A stretch of DNA of 64,000 nt from Neurospora tetraspora (GCF_033439725.1 NW_026944391.1:248001-312000); one strand, 5' to 3'; shown: positions 10,964 to 24,800, numbered from the stretch's first letter. The notes: generated by a model not told the origin, from the letters alone. A program made the numbers and translations.

Positions 10964-10977
10964 TATATAGGTTAGTA

Positions 10978-11151
10978 ATTATTATAAAGGGATATAGTAT
11001 TAAATTGTTTTAATTATATTTAAATCATTAATACTTATATTAAAACTATATTAAAATTTTATTACTTTTTAGGTTTATAAGGAGGTAGGAAGGTTCTAGA
11101 ATATTGTTATTCAAACAAGGTAGTTCTTTTTAAGTATTTATAGCGCTTCTG
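10978..11151. other. AT-rich DNA right of LINE1
   Basis: Continuation of the LINE1 target. It is mutated, with no gene recognised. Confidence 0.35.
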
Positions 11152-11484
11152 ATACAGGAATGGCTGGATTTCCAGCCATTACCTATATCCTTGTATTATA
11201 GCTCTGACAGCCCAGACTAGCTGGTTTGTCATGGAGGTCGCCAAGCAAGGTCCCAAACTGGGCCTAGAGCTCTGGCCACCTCGTGGCTCGTGCTCTGGTA
11301 CCGCCCAGCATATCTACTGCGTGCAGGCGGCCAGCTTCAACCTTCTACCTTTCTAGAATCATCAATTTATACACATTCAAACAAACACACATACTGTGCT
11401 TTTCACAATACCCTCTCAACGGTATTATATAGTAGCTGCAACTGCAGATCGCAGTGCTCTCCCGAACCACACCACACCATTTAT
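11152..11484 (+). mobile_element. LTR-like fragment with terminal hairpin, family unknown
   Basis: Near the start is a hairpin with a 9-bp stem (AATGGCTGG/CCAGCCATT, 11159-11180), then GC-normal DNA. The end part, about 11,370-11,428, recurs in inverted orientation at about 50,653-50,711 (including CTCAACGGTATT). That marks it as part of a dispersed repeat, most simply an LTR. No TSD was found. The 3' side is cut by MULE B. Confidence 0.4.
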
Positions 11485-11485
11485 G

Positions 11486-14400
11486 GCATTTCATCTATGT
11501 GCACCACGGTCGTCTTATTTGTGCACCAAACCTTATATGTGTACCAATGGGGTTAGAGTTTAACGTGTATATTATTTTTTTCCAACCTTTAACATAGCCA
11601 GACAGTAATCGTACAATACCCTTTTAGTGTAAGTTTGTGCTAAGCCTAGTAGCCTGGTGGACCCCCTTATATACGACCTCTATTTTTAGACGGTGTGATT
11701 TTTAGATTTAGTGAATACCTTTTAACCTTTATAACCTTCTTTCTATTCCCTCTTTATAATTAGGCTACTTTTAATTATTAGAATAGGCTAGAATCGACCG
11801 TACGTACGTAAATATTAATTGTATTAATTACTAGAACTAATTGCTAAATTTTTTAAAGCCTTAAAATATTGCGCGTATTGCGTACAAAATTTTTAAAATG
11901 CCGCCGTAGGATTTAGATGCGCCTATCGACTTTACTTATATCGAAGATACTAATAATGACGCCGATAGCGATTTTATTGACGTTGATTATTTCGCTATCG
12001 ACTATTATAATTTAACGGGTGATTAGTTAGCTCTTAGTTAAGTTAGTAGTTAAGCTAGCCAAGTCGATGAGGAGTGGGAAGGCTTCTTTGACGCCGATAA
12101 CGATTTTGATAACGATTTTGATAACGATTCCGATAACGATTCCGATAACGATTCCGATAACGATTCTAATAATGATTTTAATAACGACTTTGGCATCGAT
12201 TTTGGCGTGCGGTTATTAAGTCCTAGTCTTAGCCCTAGTCCTAGTCCTAGTCCTAGTCCTAGTCCTAGTACGCTTCTTTTAATATAGTTGCTTTAATAAG
12301 AGAGCGATTTTAAGGATGAGCCTCTCTTTAATTATAGAAATGAAGTTTATAACCCTCCGTCTGGTACTATATTTTTTGTATCTACAATCGAGAGTTTTTT
12401 AAGAGGCGGTTAACGAATAGGTAAAGTATTACGGCTTTGCTATTATTCGCGGCCAAGGTCGTAATATAAAGCCTAGAATCCCCGGTTAAAAATTATATTT
12501 TTTTTTTTTTTTTTTACGATTGTTATAGTAAGTTACGCCCTTGTACTACTACGGTTCGAAAGATTACTTCCCGGAAGTGTAGTTGTAAATGGAAAGCGGT
12601 TATAAAAAAAGTAAATAGTTTTTAGCACTTTTAAGTATACTTTAATTCAATATATTAAATTTATAATTACGGTTAGGCTTAGTACTTATTTACGTACCCC
12701 CAATTTTGTAAAATAAAGTTAGAGATATTCAAGAAGATCGACGATACTTTTAAATTTAATATTATACGAATTCGAGAGATTATTGCTATAATAAGAGAAG
12801 ACTTTCCTAGTTCTATATATACGAAAACTGAAATATATAACGTACGCGCATATTTATAGCGCCGCAATTTCGATGGTTATACCCCTACTAGTATCCTAAT
12901 TAAATTATTTAACGATAATAATATTGAATATATTAAAAAAATGGATTCAAACGATAAAGAACGGTTATTAGGTTTTGTTTTTACTTTCTTAATTTATATA
13001 AATTTAGCTAGAATATTTTTTAAGGTTATAATTATCGATAATATGTATAATATTAACCGGGTTTATGATCCTTTTTACTAAATTTCGAATATTTCTTCTA
13101 TTGGCTCGGTATCTAACTATAGCTTTGGCATTGTTAACGACGAAAAGTAGGAAGTATTTAATTTTTTAATAGAGGTTACTAAAGAGTTAAGATTACGGTA
13201 TAGCCTTTTTAAACCTATTGTCGTCGTTATAGATAAATATAAAGAAATAAAGTAATTATTTAGTAATATTTTCCTTGATACCTAGTAATAGCTTATTCTA
13301 TATTGTTAAGAACGTATTATTTAATATTAAAAAAAAGTAGAAGTAGTAAAAGGATAACGATAATAATAACTCTAAGAATAAGGAGGGTAAAGAAAATAAT
13401 TAGGAGAATCCAATATTTCTTAATTTATTTAATTACGGTATTTACTTATTAATATATAACCCCAATTCGAAAGCGGCGGCCAAAATTATAAATGACCCCT
13501 ATAGCGTTATAAATATATTTAAATTTATACTATACACTAATATTAAGCTAAAGTTCTAGGCTATTTAAGAGAGTTTGAAAAAGTAATTCGAAGTATAATA
13601 AATAATTCTTCGGTATATTTAGAAGAATTAGCTCCCTATTAAAGATTAATGGGTATACTATTATATTAAGTAATATCGAAATTATAGTATGAAGGTCACG
13701 TCCTTAATTAAATTGAATAATTTTAATATTAAGAGTTACTTTCTTAACGGTAATATCGATATTCATAAATTAGTTGCCGCTATTGTAGAGATAGGTATTA
13801 AATAATATTAAACTTTTAAAGAGAAGATTACAAAATAATAAACCCGTTAACGATAAGAGTATATTGATTGTACGTGTTTAAGTAAGCTACCGCTACAAAT
13901 TGATTATATTATATTCGAATTAATTAATTACGAATATTACTAAGTAGAAAAGTATAAGCCTATTAACTAACGTGAAAATCCGCTTACCTTAAGGCCCTAT
14001 AGTAAGGAATATAAGATTACTACTTAATATAGACTATTTTACCGCTATATTATATTTAATAGGTTGATTGTAAAGAAGGTATTAAAGCTTACCTATATAT
14101 ACCTTCACTAGTATTATAAAGAGCCCCTTATATATTAAATCCCTTATCTTTTTACTCTATTTATTTATCTATATATAATTACTAATTAATTATTTTAATA
14201 AAAATTTATAATTTCTACCTCCGCCTTTAAAACCTTCGTATTACAATTATATGTTGTAGCCGTACTAAGAACTTTGCTAGAGCTATCCTTAACGAATACG
14301 TACTTTTAATAGAGCTAGAGATAAAGTAAAAGACCTTAAAGACTTTAAAGATTCTTAAGATTCCTAAAAAGTAGAAGGCTACATTCGGTTTAAAAAAGGG

Positions 14401-15463
14401 AAATAAGAAGGCTATACCAATATTAAAGAGAAGGAATATAAAGGCTATACTAGTATTAAAGAGTAAGAAGGTTAAGCCTATTAAATAAAGCAACCTTAAT
14501 AACTTACGTCGCTTATAGCCGAATATACAATATAAATTATTTTACTAGGAGAGTAATAATAGTACTAACGAACTTACTCCCAATTCTACGAAACGTAAGC
14601 GCGTACGAAAGCCGGTTAGCTCTAATACTTTAAATTATAGTAGCGAATCGGAAGCAGTATCAAAATTAATACTAGACTACATCCAAGTGGCTATACTAGA
14701 ATTAGAATCAAAGTCAGACTCAGACTCAAACTCAAACTCTCTACTCCCGCTTCTAAAGCTCCCGCCTCTAGAACTCCCGCCTCTAGAACTCTCTCCAAAA
14801 GTCTCTCCAAAGCTCTCTCTAGAGCTAGAGCTACAGCTAGAGCTACAACTAGAATTCTTACCCTCTACGGAGCCCTCTCCAGAGCCAGAGCCAAAGCTAG
14901 AGCCAAAGCCAACGTACAACTTCTCCTCGTCTCCAAAATAGCTAGAGTAATAGTAGTCCTCTCCAGAGCCAATACTAAATTGCATTCAAGTGGCTGCACT
15001 AGAGCTCTCGTCTCTAGAGCTCTCGTCTCCAAAGCCAGAATCAAGCTCTATTCAAATAGTTACACCAAAATCGAACTCTCCCGTTAAGCAAGCGGTTAAG
15101 CGCAAGAAAGGCAGGGCTCAAATAAGCTTACCAACCCCCAAAGTTACACGAAGTAGTCGTATAAGCAGACCCAATTAACAATACTAAAAACACTATGTAA
15201 ACTATTACGAGATTACTCCCCATAATCAGTAGCATAGTCATTCGAAGTATATGAATAAATACCATAGACTCTCCCATATTAAAAACATTGTATGCTATAC
15301 AAATCTCTATACAAAACTATATTACTGAACATCGCTATAATTTTTTGATGTACATGTAATACTATGGAATTTACTATGTAAATGCTATTTTACGTCTAAA
15401 ATACCAGCCAAGGATTGAAATATAGGTGCCCCCATAAGGTTGGGTGCCCCCAGATTAAATGCC
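11486..15463 (+). mobile_element. MULE B: Mutator-like DNA transposon
   Basis: Starts GCATTTCATCTATGTGCACC and ends ...GATTAAATGCC, the same terminal pattern as MULE A and C. The inner leader GGGTTAGAGTTTAACGTG matches the other copies. No direct repeat flanks it (CCATTTATG on the left, AAATAAATA on the right), so one flank was probably rearranged after insertion. Confidence 0.8.
11898..15178 (+). pseudogene. MULE B transposase remnant
   Basis: Starts ATG CCG CCG TAG, with the same codon-4 stop as MULE A. The N-terminus has strongly repetitive acidic DNA, GATAACGATTCC-type units (about 12,090-12,190), followed by CCTAGT repeats that would code Ser-Pro (about 12,220-12,270). The MULE core keeps the second Asp (block VVVIDKYKEIK near 13,220). 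It then has the Lys-rich segment and the tail with LLPLLKLPPLELPPLELSPK (open at 14,687-14,941), ending TRSSRISRPN with a stop at 15,176-15,178. Many stops from RIP. It is inactive. Confidence 0.75.
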
Positions 15464-15469
15464 AAATAA

Positions 15470-16310
15470 ATACTACATTAGTAATACCTTTAGAAGTGAG
15501 AGAAGGTCGACTCCGTCGTTTAATAGTTAGGCCGCCTAATTACAAATATAATGTTTAGCGAGCCGTTAATGATAATAATAACGTTATTAATCCTAACCTA
15601 ACCCTCCCTACCTTTTTTTATAGTATTATAGAGGCTAATTATATAATTCGTTTCCCCGAATATCACTTTATAATTATAAAGGTCCTTTGTAACTCTATCT
15701 AAGCCAAAATAGATTGTAATATTGCTAAGAACTATAATTAAACTATTAAATTAACTAATTATAAATTATATTAATTACTAATAATAAAGAAGTAAATTAA
15801 GGTAATAGAAAATATTATTATTTATTTTCTAAAAGAACGTCCATTAGATATACATATATTACCGGGAAAATGAATATATAATGAGAAATACAATATCGAT
15901 TTGAAGGAATATATAGCCCGCGCTAAATAAATAATTTATAGTAATTTTAAGTATAATAAATAGGACTTATAGGATATTTATACTATTATCGCTAATTTTA
16001 TTAGTATAAAGCTCTTTCTTTATATTATAGCTATTAACGATTTTGAATATAAATAGTACGATTTTAATATAGTATTTCTAAACGTACTAATCCCTAAAGA
16101 CGGTAAGGAATATTATATTAAAAAACCGATTAGTCTTACAAAGAAGAATTATAAATAGATTTATTAGCTAGTTCGAGCCCTATATAAATTAAAATGTAGC
16201 CCCCTCTTTTAGTTCGAAACTTTATTGCTAGTCCTTAAAGGACTAAGCCACACCCCTATTAATACTAATTTTTATCTTTTAATTAATAATACTTTAGGGG
16301 CTATTATAAT
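15470..16310 (+). mobile_element. Copia pol fragment (integrase end to RT)
   Basis: Fossil. The forward-strand coding pattern contains the Copia RT blocks around 16,050-16,300 (the conserved DFN-FLN and RALY-L-SPL blocks, visible in mutated form). It is truncated at 16,311, where the LTR of another Copia begins, and on the left near MULE B. Old, with many breaks. Confidence 0.6.
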
Positions 16311-16770
16311 TGTTGTCGGGTGGGTTCATGTCCCCACCTCCCTTGTCTTGTCGTATGGGTCCATACCCTCACACCCTTCCTATATTTCTAGCCCTCCATA
16401 ATTCTTTTCCCTTTCTAGTCTTTTCTCCATAGCATATACATCTACATATTTGCCCTCTAGAGCCCTCTAGTCCAAGAAGTTATAAACCTTCTAACGATAC
16501 CGAATCGCATCGCTTTCGCTGCCTTCGCGCGCATCTAAGAAATCAATCAAGCCGCCGTTGCATCGTATAATCGTTACGTACACGCCGCATTACAACAAAC
16601 CAACCGCGATTCGCTACAAGGAATAAAGATTCTCGGTAACTTGGCGACCCTCTACCTACAAACTACGAGTTCGACTTCGACCTGGATCTCAATTTCGACC
16701 CCGCCCGTTAATTTAGTAAACTTTCTTATTAACTTTACCTATTAGTACGATATTATAGAATAAAATAGTC
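16311..16770 (+). mobile_element. Copia-B 5' LTR and leader fragment
   Basis: The LTR at 16311-16477 starts TGTTGTCGGGTGGG and ends CCAAGA, the same as the two LTRs of the complete Copia-B at 21,894-27,786. It is followed by a mutated form of the half-tRNA primer-binding site (AGTTATAAACCTTCT) and a leader. The rest of this copy is missing or displaced by the GC-normal block that follows. Old and incomplete. Confidence 0.65.
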
Positions 16771-16872
16771 TTCCCCTGGGACGGAGCCAAATCCCCGGGG
16801 AGACAGTAAAGCGCCCAGGAATCCACATTGCTCCGGGAGGTCCACTTTTCCCGGCCATCCCCCGGCCCCGCT

Positions 16873-17360
16873 CCCGCTTCCAATCCTTCTTATCGCTTCC
16901 AATCCTTCTTATCGCTTCCAATCTTTCTTATCGCTTCCAATCCCTCTTATCGCTTCCAATTCCCCTCGTCGCATTCAATCCCCCTCATCGCATTCAATCT
17001 TAGTCATTTAGAGGACTTTGTCATTTGGAGGACTTTGTCATTTGGAGGATCTAGTCATTTGGAGGACTTGGTTATTTGGCCTCTTATCGCTTCCAATCCC
17101 TCTTATCGCTTCCAATTCCCCTCGTCGCACTCAATCCCCCTCATCACATTCAATCTTGGTCATTTGGAGGACTTGGTAATTTGGCCTCTTATCGCTTCCA
17201 ATTCCTCTTATCGCTCCCAATTCCCCTCGTCGCATTCAATCTTAATCATTTGGAGGACTTTGTCATTTGGAGGATTTAGCCATTTGGATAACTCATTTGG
17301 AGGATTTGGTCATTTCTAGGGTTAGGGGATTTGCTCTTATCGCTCTCAATTCCTCTTATC
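16873..17360. repeat. Compound minisatellite
   Basis: Two interleaved motifs of about 18-20 bp, in blocks. One is CTTATCGCTTCCAATC (several units 16,880-16,965, again about 17,085-17,120 and 17,185-17,240), with a variant CCTCGTCGCATTCAATC. The other is CATTTGGAGGACTTTGT (several units 17,005-17,075, again about 17,158-17,310). The open frame running through it is a by-product of the repeat period. GC-normal, unlike the flanks. Confidence 0.8.
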
Positions 17361-17789
17361 GCACGGTCGCATTGTAAACCACGGTCGCATCGTAAAATCT
17401 AGTTACAATGCGGATTCTAACCTTATTTCACGCTGCATCTCTTAGCGAAGGATAGAGGAGAATGAGACGAATTTGCTCTATCTAATGACGTTTTTTTTTC
17501 ATTTTGGTGCACCTCAATGACATTGAGTTATCTCAATCCGAAGGCGTTGAAATGTAGCATAGTGTGCATTGCTATTGAGACCGTGTCTTGATGATTTCCT
17601 AATTGGGCATGGAGTAGAGACCCTGGCTCCGCAATCAATTGCATTCTGGCCTATTATAGACAGAACCGCCGCGCCTTCCTCGCGTCGCTTCGATGTAGGG
17701 CCCATAGCACCACGACCTTTAGTGTGGATCTCCCATGACACTTTGGGCCCCGACATCGAATCTCCTGGTTGAAGGCATGGGCGCTTCAA
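17361..17789. other. GC-normal island without a recognisable gene
   Basis: Ordinary base composition. It includes a T run at about 17,491-17,499 and short overlapping frames on both strands (17,514-17,789 and 17,569-17,772). Neither has a recognisable motif. I found no terminal repeats defining it as an element. Confidence 0.4.
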
Positions 17790-18440
17790 TTAACTAATAA
17801 TCTTTTTAGTAAAGCCTATAGCTAATAAAAGACTTAATTCCTATTGCTTCTTATTAAGTAATTTATCCGCTAAAGTCTAATAGCCTTAAAGGCAAAATAT
17901 TCAAAACATTCCAATCTAGAAAGACGACGTTATCTACGATTCTAAATATATATACAATATATTCAACTAACTAAAATAGTTTATAGCTACTAGCCGTACT
18001 AATCCCTCTTACCCTTAGGGATAGCTTTGAAATATATTATTACTATATTAATACTATCCAATTAACCCTACCAATAACTTTAAGTATTAACGTTAGGGTA
18101 CGTATTAAACACGTACTATACTTGCCAACCACACCAATCAACTTTATATTAACAAGCGGTCTTCTCGATAACGGTATAGAGTAGTATATACGGTCAAATC
18201 GAATCCAATTAGGGAAGGTGGAAGTCCAGTGCTTATTTTAAGGTAGCCTGGTTTGTATTCTAGTATATTAACCCCAGGACTTTGTCTAGTAAAGAGACCA
18301 AGCTAAATTTGCCTTGCTTGGCTCTATTAATTATTCAACAATGTATCGCCGCCTTATGTATACAGGAAAGGAGTAGGTGTTGAAAGCCTATAAAGACGCC
18401 AAGATACTAGTTCGGAACGCTGAGAACCACGTCTGCGAGT
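17790..18440 (+). mobile_element. Copia pol fragment (pre-integrase)
   Basis: Fossil. The end of this stretch (about 18,340-18,410) matches the pre-integrase start in Copia-B (about 23,780-23,850) over the block starting with TATCGCCGCCTTATGTATAC. It is cut off on both sides. Broken and old. Confidence 0.55.
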
Positions 18441-18458
18441 TATGTAGGGCCCTGCTAG

Positions 18459-18514
18459 GGGCGCACTAGTTGTTTGGCTCCGGGCGCACTAGTTGTTTGG
18501 CTCCGGGCGCACTA
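18459..18514 (+). repeat. 23-bp tandem repeat, 2.4 units
   Basis: Unit starts GGGCGCACTAGTTGTTTGG and continues CTCC. Units are 18459-18481 and 18482-18504, with a partial one to 18514. The copies are identical. It lies just outside the left end of MULE D. Confidence 0.8.
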
Positions 18515-18829
18515 ATACCCCTGGGGGTTAGGGTTCTCTATGGTCAGAATCTGGGTCATGTAATTTAGTGATACAGTCCATGGTGTTAATAGTCGTAAAA
18601 ATGAGGCTCGTGCCCGCCAGCCGCCCAACCTAGCCGCTCAGACCTAGCCGCTCAGACCCAGTTGTACGTGCTAGATATGTGAACTTGGCGATTTTGAACT
18701 TCCACCCTTTTAAAATTGCCTCCATTGCTAAATAATAACGAAATCAAGCGCTAATAAGATTAATCGAACTATAAAGAGCGCGCGTATACTGTTGTGTAGT
18801 TAATATTATAAATTAGTTATTTGTAGCGA

Positions 18830-21651
18830 TCGAGATCTCATTTGACGATGATAGCGACGAGTTAAGCGATAGCGATAACGAGGACTTCTTTGACTTTTAA
18901 GATCTCCCTCCTATATTTGTACGCGTTCGTTTACCTCCCGATAAGCCCTCTTAGTCTTTTTAGCCCTTTGAACCTCCCTAGCCTTTTGAACTTCCTTAGC
19001 TTTTTAAGCCCGCTAGCGTTGCGCTACTTCGTTTTCGATTTGGCGATAATAATGAGTATTATGAGGAGTTAGAAGAGTTTAGTTATATTTTCGATAATCC
19101 TCTTAGCGGCCTTATAAATAGTTATTAGATTATTTAAGAGTATTAAAATTAACGAATTTGTAAACTTCTATAGCTAAGTAATTATTAAAGAGAATAGGAG
19201 GAATAAAATCGATGGCGAGTATATTCGATACGAGTTCTTTTTGTAATCGATATAGTAAATTTCGTCCTTTTAGATTAATTGGTCTACGTAAGATAGTTAT
19301 TAGGAAATATAGTTATGAGTAGCGTACTTACGTTAAAAAGAGTAAAAAATATAGTTGGATATTTCGATTAAATAGGGAACGATAGTATTAAGTTTATAAT
19401 TACCCTCCTTTGAATTTAATTACCTATCCTTAATTCAGTAAGCTTAGTCTTATAAACGAGGTATAAGAAGTTATTGAAATTGCTTTTCGCTATAGTATTA
19501 TTCGAATTAGAGAGATTGGTACTATAATCGATAAGTAGTTCGAAGATAATTTTCTTACGAAGAAGGATATATATAATATAAGAATACGCTTGTATATAGA
19601 GTTTCTTAATGGTTATAAACCGATTATTACGTTTATTCGTAATGTTAATATTAATAATATCCTATATTAAGCTATTTACGATAATATAATAATAAGCCTT
19701 ATAATTAGTCTCCCTATCTTTCTATCTATTTAATTAACGTTTTTCTAATAGGATAAATAATTTATTGTATTTTTGTAGTTGATTTTAGCCGTTATAAAGA
19801 TAATTAAGCGTTATTTAGAAGTATTAAATATAAATAATACGTATTCAATTAATTATTACCGCTTCCCCCTTATGTAAATTATTAGTACGATTAACGTTAG
19901 TACGGTTTTTAATTCCGTCTTTAGCCTTATTAATATTAAAAGGGAAGAAACCTTTACCTTTTTATTATAGGGTATTAAAGACCTTCGAAACCGCTATAAT
20001 ATCCCTAAACTTAGTATTATTATTATTAATTATAGTAAAGAGATAAAGGCGGCTATTTTAGAAATATTCTTTAAAATTTAATAATAATTCTATATTTTTT
20101 ATATTTATAAGAACATATTATTAAATGGTAAGAAGAAGTGGAACAAAAAGAAAGACGACGATAATTTTGACGATAAGGAGTTCTTATAAGACGAAGAGGA
20201 GGAACATAAGAATAAAGGAAATAAGGAATTTAATATTATAAATTGAATAATATTGCGTAGTACCCGTTTAAAGGTTATTTAAATTATAGGTAATAACGAT
20301 TCTATTATTAATAGAAGGTTATTCCCTATATTTTAATAGGTATATTCGAAATGTAGAAAGTTATTATATATTTGAAGATTGAGTTAGAGTTTTGGGATAT
20401 TTAGTAAATATTTAAGGAGTTTTTAAATTAACTTTTAATTTTATATTACTTCTAGAAAGTTTAGATACATATTAAAAAGTAATAAGTACATTATTTTATT
20501 AATAGATATTTCAATTTTAGTATTATTATTACCTCTCCTATAGAATTAATTAATATAAATATTAAAAGTTATATCCTTATAAGGCGGTTAGACTTTTAGG
20601 GTTTAATTAGTACCGTATAAAAGATATTTATAGAATAATATAAGGTTTAGGAATATACGGCAGTTAACGAGGAAACGAGAATTAGGAGGGATTTTATAGG
20701 GCGACCTTATATAGGGAATGTGGCTGCATGGGTTTCGTACAAGTGCTCAGATCTTTTTATTCGTGAGTATTAATATGCTTAAATCGCCTTCGATCGAAAG
20801 TAGAAGGATCCTAATATAGATTTCTATTATTTTAACGTAAATAATCATAATACTACTGAATAGTATAGTATCCCTTACTATTACAATATTTATAATTTCC
20901 TTATTATCGATCGACCCCTTTATTTTAATTATATTTATAAGTATTGGTACTTCTAGAGATATTTCGATAACGACGACCCTTATATTTATATTTTAGAGCC
21001 CAAGGTTGCTAAGTGACTTCGAGGCCGCCTTAAAGTAAATATAATAGTTACTATATTAGCCGAGCACGCCGTCCCCCTTACTCCTAAGAAAACTAAAAAG
21101 ATAAAGAAGGGTAAAGAAAAAGATAAATAGAAGAAGGATAAATAGAAGGATAAATAGATGGGTAAAGAAAAGGGTAAAAAGAAGGTTACAAAGACTAAAA
21201 AGGCTAAGAAGCTACTTCTACCCAAGGGTAATACCCTACGATTGAAATAGAGTATGCGCCGCTACTTTTCTTACTAGGAGGACGATTCCGATAACGAGGA
21301 ATTCCCTATATAGGTATAATATATTACAATATATTCTTCTATAGCGGAGAGGGCCGAGGACGAATTAGATGGCCAATTTCTGAATTTAATCGACCTTTTA
21401 GCGATAGGATTTAGTAATAACAATAAGGAGGAGGAGGCAATTAATAAGGATAAAGAAGAGGAAGCGGTTAATAAAAATAAAGAGGATGAGAGAGAAGGAG
21501 ATTCATTTAATCCATTTGCTTCCTCCGATAAAGACGAACCTCCTGCCCGTAAGAAGACTATTATAATACGTTCGCCTGCCCTGGAGCCAATTATAAAGAG
21601 GATAGAGAGTAGTAGAATTTGTAGACCGACTACTAGAGTACTAGGCTTATA
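18830..21651 (+). pseudogene. MULE D transposase remnant
   Basis: Acidic N-terminus (DDDSDELSDSDNEDFF-like, about 18,850-18,895). The MULE core region is near 19,870-20,110 and resembles the core of A-C but is clearly diverged. A Lys-rich segment follows (about 21,060-21,240), then an acidic Glu/Asn-rich segment, then a basic end with KKTIIIRSPALEP and a stop at 21,649-21,651. Stops are frequent and composition is AT-rich, as expected after RIP. Inactive. Confidence 0.6.
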
Positions 21652-21893
21652 AGTAGGCTCAAAAACGATAATTCCAATAATTTGTCTATTATTATATATA
21701 TAAACCCTCTAGAGCACTCTAGACCTTTAATACACTCCAAACCTCTAGTGCACTTTAATACTATAGCGTATTATTTACAAATATTATTCAAGATAGTCTG
21801 GAATTGATGTACATTAATTTGTATAGAGATTTCTATGGAGTACAATATTTTAATTGATTCTGTGATCTTTATTAACTAGCGATGATGATGTTG

Positions 21894-24800
21894 TGTTGTC
21901 GGGTGGGTTCATGTCACTACTCTTCCCTTGTCTTGTCGTGTGGGTCTATGCCCTTATACCCTTCCTGTATTTCTAGCCTTCCATATTCTTTTTCCCTTTC
22001 TAGTCTTCTCCATAGCATATATATCTATATATCGTTTTGCCCTCTAGTCTAAGAGGTTATGAGCCCTCTGATCGCGTATCGCATCGCTGCTGCTGCGCGT
22101 ATCTAATAAGAATTAATTACGACGTCGTTATACTATACTTGCGATCTAGCCCGCCGATAACGCTATTCTTATCGACTTTAGCTACGATACGATAGAGTAT
22201 AATACGATAGTAACATTAGTTCCCCTTAAGGGTAAATCCAATTTTAATATTTAGGCCTACGCTTTAAAGGTTTAATTAGCTTCCCTTAATTTTAAGCTAT
22301 ATATTACCGCAATTATCCCTACGCTTAAGGTTAAGGCTATTACGAAGATTGAGGACGAGAACGCGCTAGTTACATATCATATAGATTACGTTAAGCTTAT
22401 AGATATTATTTATTTAATTATTAATAATAATAATATCTAGTCTATTTTAATAATTAATGGCTGGGACGAAAATGATAACGATTTGAAGTACTTATTCGAT
22501 TTAATCCGTAATAGTATTTCTAGTGTTACTAACGAAGCTAAGAACGACGTTTTCGATGAGTATCAAACCCTCAAGCAAGCTTCCTTTACTTCCCTAGAAT
22601 CTTTCTTTATGCGCTACTAAACCTTGCGCAAATACATCAAGGATATTAATTATATTATTAACAATAAAGTCGAATTAACGAGTTTTTTTAACCTTATTAA
22701 ACATTCCTACCCAATTGATGTTAAGTTATAGGCTGCCGACTTAAATAAGGGATAGTTTATTATTAACAAGTTTTTGAATTTATTATTAACCTTAACTAAT
22801 ATTGAGAAGTTATATAATAATATAATCGTTATTAAGATTGAGACGAAGATTACGAAGACTGAAAATAGTGATGGAGGTGGCGGAAGAAACGGTTAGGATT
22901 TAATCCCTTACAATAAATGTAGTAAGAGGATTATTAAAGGTTAGAAGCATTTCCTTTATAGTTATTATCGCGCCCTTGATATTCCCGACTATTGGTAGTA
23001 TAAACTTAATAAAGCCCCAAATAATTAGAGGAATAAAAAGAAGGTAATCAAGGAGAAGAATAAGGTTGTGGGTTCTGGTACGATTATTGTAATTGCGGGT
23101 AATAATTCTAATATTTATAACCTAACTACCGCTATTGCCGTCAATTCTAATTTGTTGTTTGGTTTGGGTGGTTTATCCTTCGACGACGATTTCTTTAAGG
23201 ATTTTTATTAGAATTCTTAATAAATTTAGAACCGTTTACTTTTAAATATATATAGAGTAGTAATAGCGTTCAATTTAATTTCGTTAAAGTTTAATAAATT
23301 CCCGAGGTAATTTCGTTTTTAATACATAAAGATATAGTAATATTTGATAGTAGTTGTATATTAAACATTTTTAACGACGTTAAATAGTTTATAAAATTGT
23401 ACCCTCCACCGAAGTTTATTACTTATCAAATAGGTAATAGCTAATTATTAAGATCCTATTATATTAGTATAGTCGAATTAAAATTATTAATAATAATAAT
23501 AGAAGATTATATTTTCGTTAAAATCTAGGATGCGATCTATTCCCTATCGACGCTAGTAAATCTTTTAACGATAATTAGTTTAATTGATAGTAATATAGTT
23601 TGGGATATAGTAATAAATAAAATTATATTTAATAAAGGAAAGTACTAGGGATAGTAGGTAAAATATTAATAGGTGAATAAACTTCTAATTTTACTTATTT
23701 TGCTACTATAAGAGATCGATTAGAGGTACCGCTATTAAGTATTGAGACTAGTTTAATAGTAACGATAAATTACGATATTATATACCGCCGCTTAATGTAT
23801 ATTGGAAAGGATTAAATTTTGAAAGCTTATAAGGATACTAGAATTAAATTAGCTAATATAGGAAAATATAATGAGTATAATACTTATTTAAAGAGTAAAT
23901 TAATAGATATTATTTATAAAATTAATAATCCAATAGTAATAAGACTACTAGAATTCGTAAAGGTTAATGTATAGAATTATAACGTTGCGGGCCATATAGG
24001 TTATAAATATATGGTTTATTTTATATATATAATTAATAGTTTTTATTAGATTAAAATAATTAGGGAAAAGAGGGAAGGTTTGGTTGCTATTAAGGAATGG
24101 AAGAAGTATGTAGAGTTCTAGATTGGTTTAAAGGTAAAGGTTTTGGGCCTTAATAGAAGTATAGAATTTAACTTCGGCTCTAAGGACTTCTAGAATAATT
24201 AATTCTATTATAGCTTGGAGTCGAAAGGAAGGCACTAAAATTATAAAAACCCTAATTTATACCCTATAGATAAATGGCGCTCTAGAGAGAGTTAGAAGGG
24301 CGATAATAAAGAAGTTAAAGGTAACGATTTTAGAATATAATATCCCTATTGAATTGTAGCCCTTAGTAGTCGATTTAATAGTTAAAGTTATAAACTTACT
24401 TCCTACGAAGTCGAATAACGAATATATTGGCCTATATAAAGTTCTAAGTAGGGTAGTAAGTATTTTAAACCCTAAACTAAATATTAAATGCCTTCGAACG
24501 TACTATTATACGGCCTACTATTATATTAAAAAAGAAAGATAGGTATAAGAAGATAAATTTGCGGGCCGTTTAAAACGAAGCTGTTTAGTTAATTATAGTA
24601 ATTTTAATAGAAGGATCCTTATATTTTAGGACTTAGAATTAAAATAATTTGTTAAAGCGAGTGTAATATAATTCTTAGAAACTTTTATAAAAGAGACCCT
24701 TGAGGAAGAAGTATTAAATTACAACGTTATCTTTTCAAACCAATCTATCGAATAAATACAGGAGGTATTAAAAAGTGAGAAGAAGGTGTAGATAATAATT

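Noticed and set aside
14677-14985. Ser/Gly-rich 102-codon reverse frame
   Set aside because: Antisense of the MULE B transposase tail; the sense frame is the one conserved in MULE A and C.
16828-17319. 163-codon repetitive frame
   Set aside because: Open only because minisatellite units of 18 bp keep the frame; no independent coding signal.
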